A stretch of 64,000 nucleotides of DNA from the NCBI RefSeq assembly GCF_000612545.2, contig NZ_CP097800.1:3511001-3575000 (forward strand). The letters run 5' to 3'. The stretch comes from Streptomyces sp. PCS3-D2. Lineage in GTDB: Bacteria > Actinomycetota > Actinomycetes > Streptomycetales > Streptomycetaceae. Position numbers and translations under genes: made by a program. Shown here piece by piece: positions 60,833 to 64,000 of this stretch. The notes under the pieces were generated by a model, which was given only the letters and a program-made list of their open reading frames with translations, ran no database searches and was not told the DNA's origin. Positions within the stretch are counted from its first letter, which is position 1. Each line of letters begins with the position of its first letter.

Positions 60833-61354
60833 ATGGTGCGGACGGACGGGCACGGGGACGGGGCTGCCGACTCGGCCGCCGGACGCGACGCGGGAGCCGT
60901 CTCCCGGTTCGTGGAGCGGTTCGCGGCGCAGCTGACCGAAGCGGGGATGCAGCGGATGGCCGCCCGGGTCTTCGCGCAGCTGCTGGCCAGCGATGGCGGC
61001 TCGATGACCTCGGCGGAGCTGAGCGACGCGCTCCGGATCAGCCCGGCCGCGGTCTCGGGGGCCGTGTCCTACCTGGCACAGGTCAACATGGTCAGCCGCG
61101 AACGAGAACCGGGCTCACGGCGGGACCGGTACGTCCTGCACAACGAGCTCTGGTACGAGACCTTCACCCGGCGCGACCAGGTCCTGACCCAGTGGGGGAA
61201 GACCCTGCGCGAGGGCGCGGCCGGACTCGGTACGGATTCGCCCGCCGGGGCGCGGGTCGCCGAGACGGCGGCCTTCTTCGAGTTCATGCAGGGAGAGATG
61301 CTGAGCCTGATGGACCGCTGGCGCGCCCACCGGGCCACCCTCGGCCTCGACTAG
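60833..61354 (+). CDS. GbsR/MarR-type transcriptional regulator
   Basis: A 173-residue protein from ATG 60833 (MVRTDGHGDG...); a GTG at 60821 follows GGGAGG directly and is an alternative. It carries a winged HTH (MQRMAARVFAQLLASDGGSMTSAELSDALRISPAAVSGAVSYLAQVNMVSR) and a C-terminal helical part (YETFTRRDQVLTQWGKTLREG). It is divergent from the ABC exporter and likely represses it; the ligand is then likely the exported compound. Confidence 0.85.
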   Translation: MVRTDGHGDGAADSAAGRDAGAVSRFVERFAAQLTEAGMQRMAARVFAQLLASDGGSMTSAELSDALRISPAAVSGAVSYLAQVNMVSREREPGSRRDRYVLHNELWYETFTRRDQVLTQWGKTLREGAAGLGTDSPAGARVAETAAFFEFMQGEMLSLMDRWRAHRATLGLD

Positions 61355-61373
61355 GGCCGGGGGGCCGTGCGGC

Positions 61374-61456
61374 GGTGAACCTTCCGGTCGGTGAAACCTT
61401 CGGTCGGTGAAACCTTCCGGTCGGTGAAACCTTCCGGTCGGTGGACCCTTCCGGTC
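61374..61456 (+). repeat. Five tandem 16-17-nt repeats
   Basis: Five units close to GGTGAAACCTTCCGGTC (lengths 16, 16, 17, 17, 17) follow the MarR-like gene by 20 bases. The rest of 61457-61608 shows no other feature I can support. Confidence 0.75.
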
Positions 61457-61608
61457 ACAGCACGAGCGGCCGCACCACCTGTCCGGCGGCGCCGGATCCC
61501 GCCGCGCGACCCCGCACCCGGCGGACCGCGCGAAGCCCCGCACCCCGAACACCACCGGGGGCAGTGGCACCACCAGCACCACCGAACGCGTGAGCCGCGC
61601 CGCCTCCG

Positions 61609-62472
61609 TCACCGCGGCAGGGTGAGCATCCAGGACCCGGGGCGCAGCGTCCACGTACGGCGGCGAACCGGGCCGGTCATCGCGCCGTCGGCCCGGTAGC
61701 GGAAGTCCGCGCCCGAGACCGTCACCGTCTTCGCCCGGGCCGTCACCGTCGAGCCGGCGAAGCCGCCGCCCGTGCGCACCGCGACCTCCGCCGGTTCGCC
61801 GTCGCGCCGCGTGCGCACCGAGACGTCCGCCACGGGCTGGTCCACATCCGCCAGCACGACCCCGTCGGCCTCCACCCGGAGCCGGTGGTGACCGCCGCCC
61901 GCACCGCCCGCCGCCACCACCGGCCGGACCAGCGTCCGCACCAGCGAGCGGTAGGCGCTCCACACCGACGGCCCGGCCGGCCTGGGGATCCCCCGCTCCG
62001 GGCCGCGCAGCGGCGAAATCCGCAGCGCGCCGAGGACCACCCCGTCACTGTCGTCGACCAGCAGGTCACACGTCCGCACCGACCCGTCGAGCACCGCCCG
62101 GGCCGCCGCGACGGTGGACTGGGGAACCCCCAGGGACATCGCCAGCGCCAGGGACCCCACCGGCCCCACCGGGACCAGGGCCAGAGCGCTCTCGCCCAGC
62201 CCCCGCTCCCGGTGCAGCAGTCCCACCGCCCGCACCAGGGCACCGTCGTCACCCACGATCACCGGCTGCCGTTGACCCCGGCGGGCAAGCGCCCGCGCAA
62301 ACTCCTCCTGCGAATCCGGGAGGCAGATCTTCGCCGCCGCGCCCGCTGACAACACATCCTTCGCGATCCGCACGGACTCGCCGTCGAGACGGCGGGCGAC
62401 CGGGTCGACGAGCACCAGCAGACCGCCTACCGGCGCGCCCGCTTCGCTCATGGTGGGCTCTGGAGCCGACAC
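61609..62472 (-). CDS. Diacylglycerol-kinase-like catalytic domain protein
   Basis: A 287-residue protein from GTG 62472 with AAGGA at suitable spacing. It shows a lipid-kinase-like fold: GGLLVLVDPVARRLDGES, VIVGDDGALVRAVGLLHR (equivalent of G-G-D-G), ALALVPVGPVGSLALAMSLGV and a beta-rich second half. The family phosphorylates diacylglycerol or ceramide, but the G-G-D-G glycine differs (G-D-D-G), so activity is uncertain. It is divergent from purA. Confidence 0.7.
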   Translation of the reverse strand: MSAPEPTMSEAGAPVGGLLVLVDPVARRLDGESVRIAKDVLSAGAAAKICLPDSQEEFARALARRGQRQPVIVGDDGALVRAVGLLHRERGLGESALALVPVGPVGSLALAMSLGVPQSTVAAARAVLDGSVRTCDLLVDDSDGVVLGALRISPLRGPERGIPRPAGPSVWSAYRSLVRTLVRPVVAAGGAGGGHHRLRVEADGVVLADVDQPVADVSVRTRRDGEPAEVAVRTGGGFAGSTVTARAKTVTVSGADFRYRADGAMTGPVRRRTWTLRPGSWMLTLPR

Positions 62473-62506
62473 CTCGGTCCTTCCTCGGGTAGCATCTTTG
62501 TGCAAG

Positions 62507-62534
62507 AGGCCCTTGCGCTATTGCGCCAGGGCCT
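62507..62534 (+). promoter_or_regulatory. Hairpin in the purA leader
   Basis: A 12-bp stem with one mismatch and a 4-base loop lies about 100 bases upstream of the purA start, shortly after TAGCAT that could be a -10 box. It may attenuate or stabilise the transcript. No purine riboswitch pattern was recognised. Confidence 0.35.
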
Positions 62535-62634
62535 TCGTCTATTCCGGGGCAACCCGTCCGACGGCTCAGCCCGCGTACATCGTCGTACGCGCCCCTGACC
62601 TTGGACATGCCCCATCCGGAAGAGGTGTACGCCT

Positions 62635-63918
62635 GTGCCCGCTCTTGTGCTGCTCGGAGCTCAGTGGGGTGACGAGGGCAAGGGAAAGGCCACCGACCTG
62701 CTCGGTGGATCCGTTGACTATGTAGTGCGCTACCAGGGCGGCAACAACGCCGGCCACACGGTCGTCGTCGGCGACCAGAAGTACGCGCTGCACCTTCTCC
62801 CTTCCGGCATCCTCTCCCCCGGATGCACCCCGGTCATCGGTAACGGCGTCGTCGTCGACCCGGCCGTCCTGCTCTCCGAGCTGCGCGGTCTCAACGAGCG
62901 CGGCATCGACACCTCCAAGCTGCTCATCAGCGGCAACGCTCATCTGATCACGCCCTACAACGTCACCCTCGACAAGGTCGGCGAGCGCTTCCTCGGCAAG
63001 CGCAAGATCGGTACCACCGGTCGCGGCATCGGCCCGACCTACGCGGACAAGATCAACCGCGTCGGCATCCGCGTCCAGGACCTCTACGACGAGTCGATCC
63101 TCTCCCAGAAGGTCGAGGCGGCGCTGGAGGGCAAGAACCAGCTCCTCGCGAAGCTCTACAACCGCCGCGCGATCGAGTCCGCGGCCATCGTCGAGGAAAT
63201 GCTCCAGTACGCGGAGCAGATCAAGCCGTACGTCGCCGACACCACCCTGATCCTCAACAACGCGCTGGACGAGGACAAGGTCGTGCTCTTCGAGGGCGGC
63301 CAGGGCACCCTGCTCGACGTCGACCACGGCACCTACCCCTTCGTCACCTCGTCGAACCCGACCGCGGGCGGCGCCTGCACCGGCACCGGCGTCGGCCCCA
63401 CGAAGATCAGCCGTGTCATCGGCATCCTCAAGGCCTACACCACCCGCGTCGGCGCGGGCCCGTTCCCGACCGAGCTGTTCGACCAGGACGGCGAGGACCT
63501 GCGCCGCATCGGCGGCGAGCGCGGCGTGACCACCGGCCGCGACCGTCGCTGCGGCTGGTTCGACGCGCCGATCGCACGGTACGCCACCCGCGTGAACGGC
63601 CTCACCGACTTCTTCCTCACGAAGCTGGACGTACTGACCGGCTGGGAGCAGATCCCGGTCTGCGTCGCCTACGAGATCGACGGCAAGCGCGTCGAGGAGC
63701 TGCCCTACTCGCAGAGCGACTTCCACCACGCGAAGCCGATCTACGAGTACCTCCCCGGCTGGTCCGAGGACATCACCAAGGCCAAGACCTTCTCGGACCT
63801 GCCGGCGAACGCCCAGGCCTACGTGAAGGCCCTGGAGGAGATGTCGGGCGCCCCGATCTCCGCGATCGGCGTCGGCCCCGGCCGCACCGAGACGATCGAG
63901 ATCAACTCGTTCCTGTAG
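62635..63918 (+). CDS. purA: Adenylosuccinate synthetase
   Basis: A 427-residue enzyme that joins IMP and aspartate with GTP in AMP synthesis. Motifs: [19 protein letters not shown] (P-loop and catalytic Asp), [11 protein letters not shown] (catalytic His), [34 protein letters not shown] and [14 protein letters not shown]. The start is the GTG at 62635. Full length and intact. The diacylglycerol-kinase-like gene is divergent. A perfect hairpin follows the stop. Confidence 0.97.
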   Translation: MPALVLLGAQWGDEGKGKATDLLGGSVDYVVRYQGGNNAGHTVVVGDQKYALHLLPSGILSPGCTPVIGNGVVVDPAVLLSELRGLNERGIDTSKLLISGNAHLITPYNVTLDKVGERFLGKRKIGTTGRGIGPTYADKINRVGIRVQDLYDESILSQKVEAALEGKNQLLAKLYNRRAIESAAIVEEMLQYAEQIKPYVADTTLILNNALDEDKVVLFEGGQGTLLDVDHGTYPFVTSSNPTAGGACTGTGVGPTKISRVIGILKAYTTRVGAGPFPTELFDQDGEDLRRIGGERGVTTGRDRRCGWFDAPIARYATRVNGLTDFFLTKLDVLTGWEQIPVCVAYEIDGKRVEELPYSQSDFHHAKPIYEYLPGWSEDITKAKTFSDLPANAQAYVKALEEMSGAPISAIGVGPGRTETIEINSFL

Positions 63919-63937
63919 GCAGCGCCCGCAGCGGCAC

Positions 63938-63971
63938 GAAGGGGCGGGCGCCGTACGGCGCCCGCCCCTTC
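63938..63971. terminator. Terminator after purA
   Basis: A 34-base perfect palindrome (17-base arms) 20 bases after the purA stop. It is extremely G/C-rich and has no U tract, as usual for Streptomyces terminators. Confidence 0.8.
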
Positions 63972-64000
63972 CCGCACGTACGGGCGCGTGCCCGCGGCGG

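Overview
The window is very G+C-rich, uses many GTG starts, has tightly overlapping ATGA/GTGA gene junctions, and carries typical actinomycete families (SLATT, DUF5063, NarL-type sensor/regulator pairs, SigE-like ECF factor, recR-YbaB, ask-asd). This points to a Streptomyces chromosome, probably the core arm carrying ask, recR and purA.

Layout. Bases 1-2253 are core: the end of a penicillin-binding protein, a GatB/YqeY protein, a metallophosphoesterase and tRNA-Pro(CGG). From 2212 to 31084 lies an integrated mobile island of about 28.9 kb. It is bounded by an exact 60-nt duplication of the tRNA 3' end (attL 2212-2271, attR 31025-31084), and a matching cluster of short repeats sits inside each end. 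The island holds: (i) left cargo at 2.7-8.8 kb, a radical SAM enzyme, a small partner and a large nuclease-NACHT protein that looks like an antiphage sensor; (ii) a maintenance core at 8.9-17.3 kb, with a tyrosine integrase carrying an inserted LacI-type HTH, an excisionase, an XRE repressor with operators, replication-like proteins with iteron-like repeats, an SpdB-like membrane protein, MobC and a relaxase; (iii) a nine-palindrome array at 17.33-17.54 kb; (iv) a cargo cluster at 17.6-26.6 kb of three glycosyltransferases, a PIG-L deacetylase, a nucleotide-kinase-like protein, two APH-like kinases, a dehydrogenase and a TPR regulator, which looks like a small glycoconjugate pathway; (v) right cargo at 27.2-30.9 kb, a coupled operon in which a small protein and a P-loop NTPase share a short motif resembling amyloid-signalling motifs. 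I see no FtsK/TraB translocase, so the island is best read as a mobilizable element that needs help to transfer.

From 31.1 kb to the end is core chromosome again. It contains HD and cytosine-deaminase genes, an S9 peptidase, SURF1, an ECF sigma factor with a membrane partner, ask with an asd-like gene lacking both catalytic residues, DUF5063-recR-ybaB, a SLATT protein, a GntR regulator, a class III aminotransferase, DJ-1/MarR, a predicted pseudokinase, an acyltransferase, two tandem paralogous two-component systems, a P450, an ABC exporter with a MarR-like regulator, a diacylglycerol-kinase-like protein and purA.

The likeliest undescribed systems are the radical SAM/nuclease-NACHT cassette, the shared-motif NTPase operon beside attR, the nine-palindrome array and the island's glycosyl cluster. 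All functions are read from sequence patterns; no searches were run.
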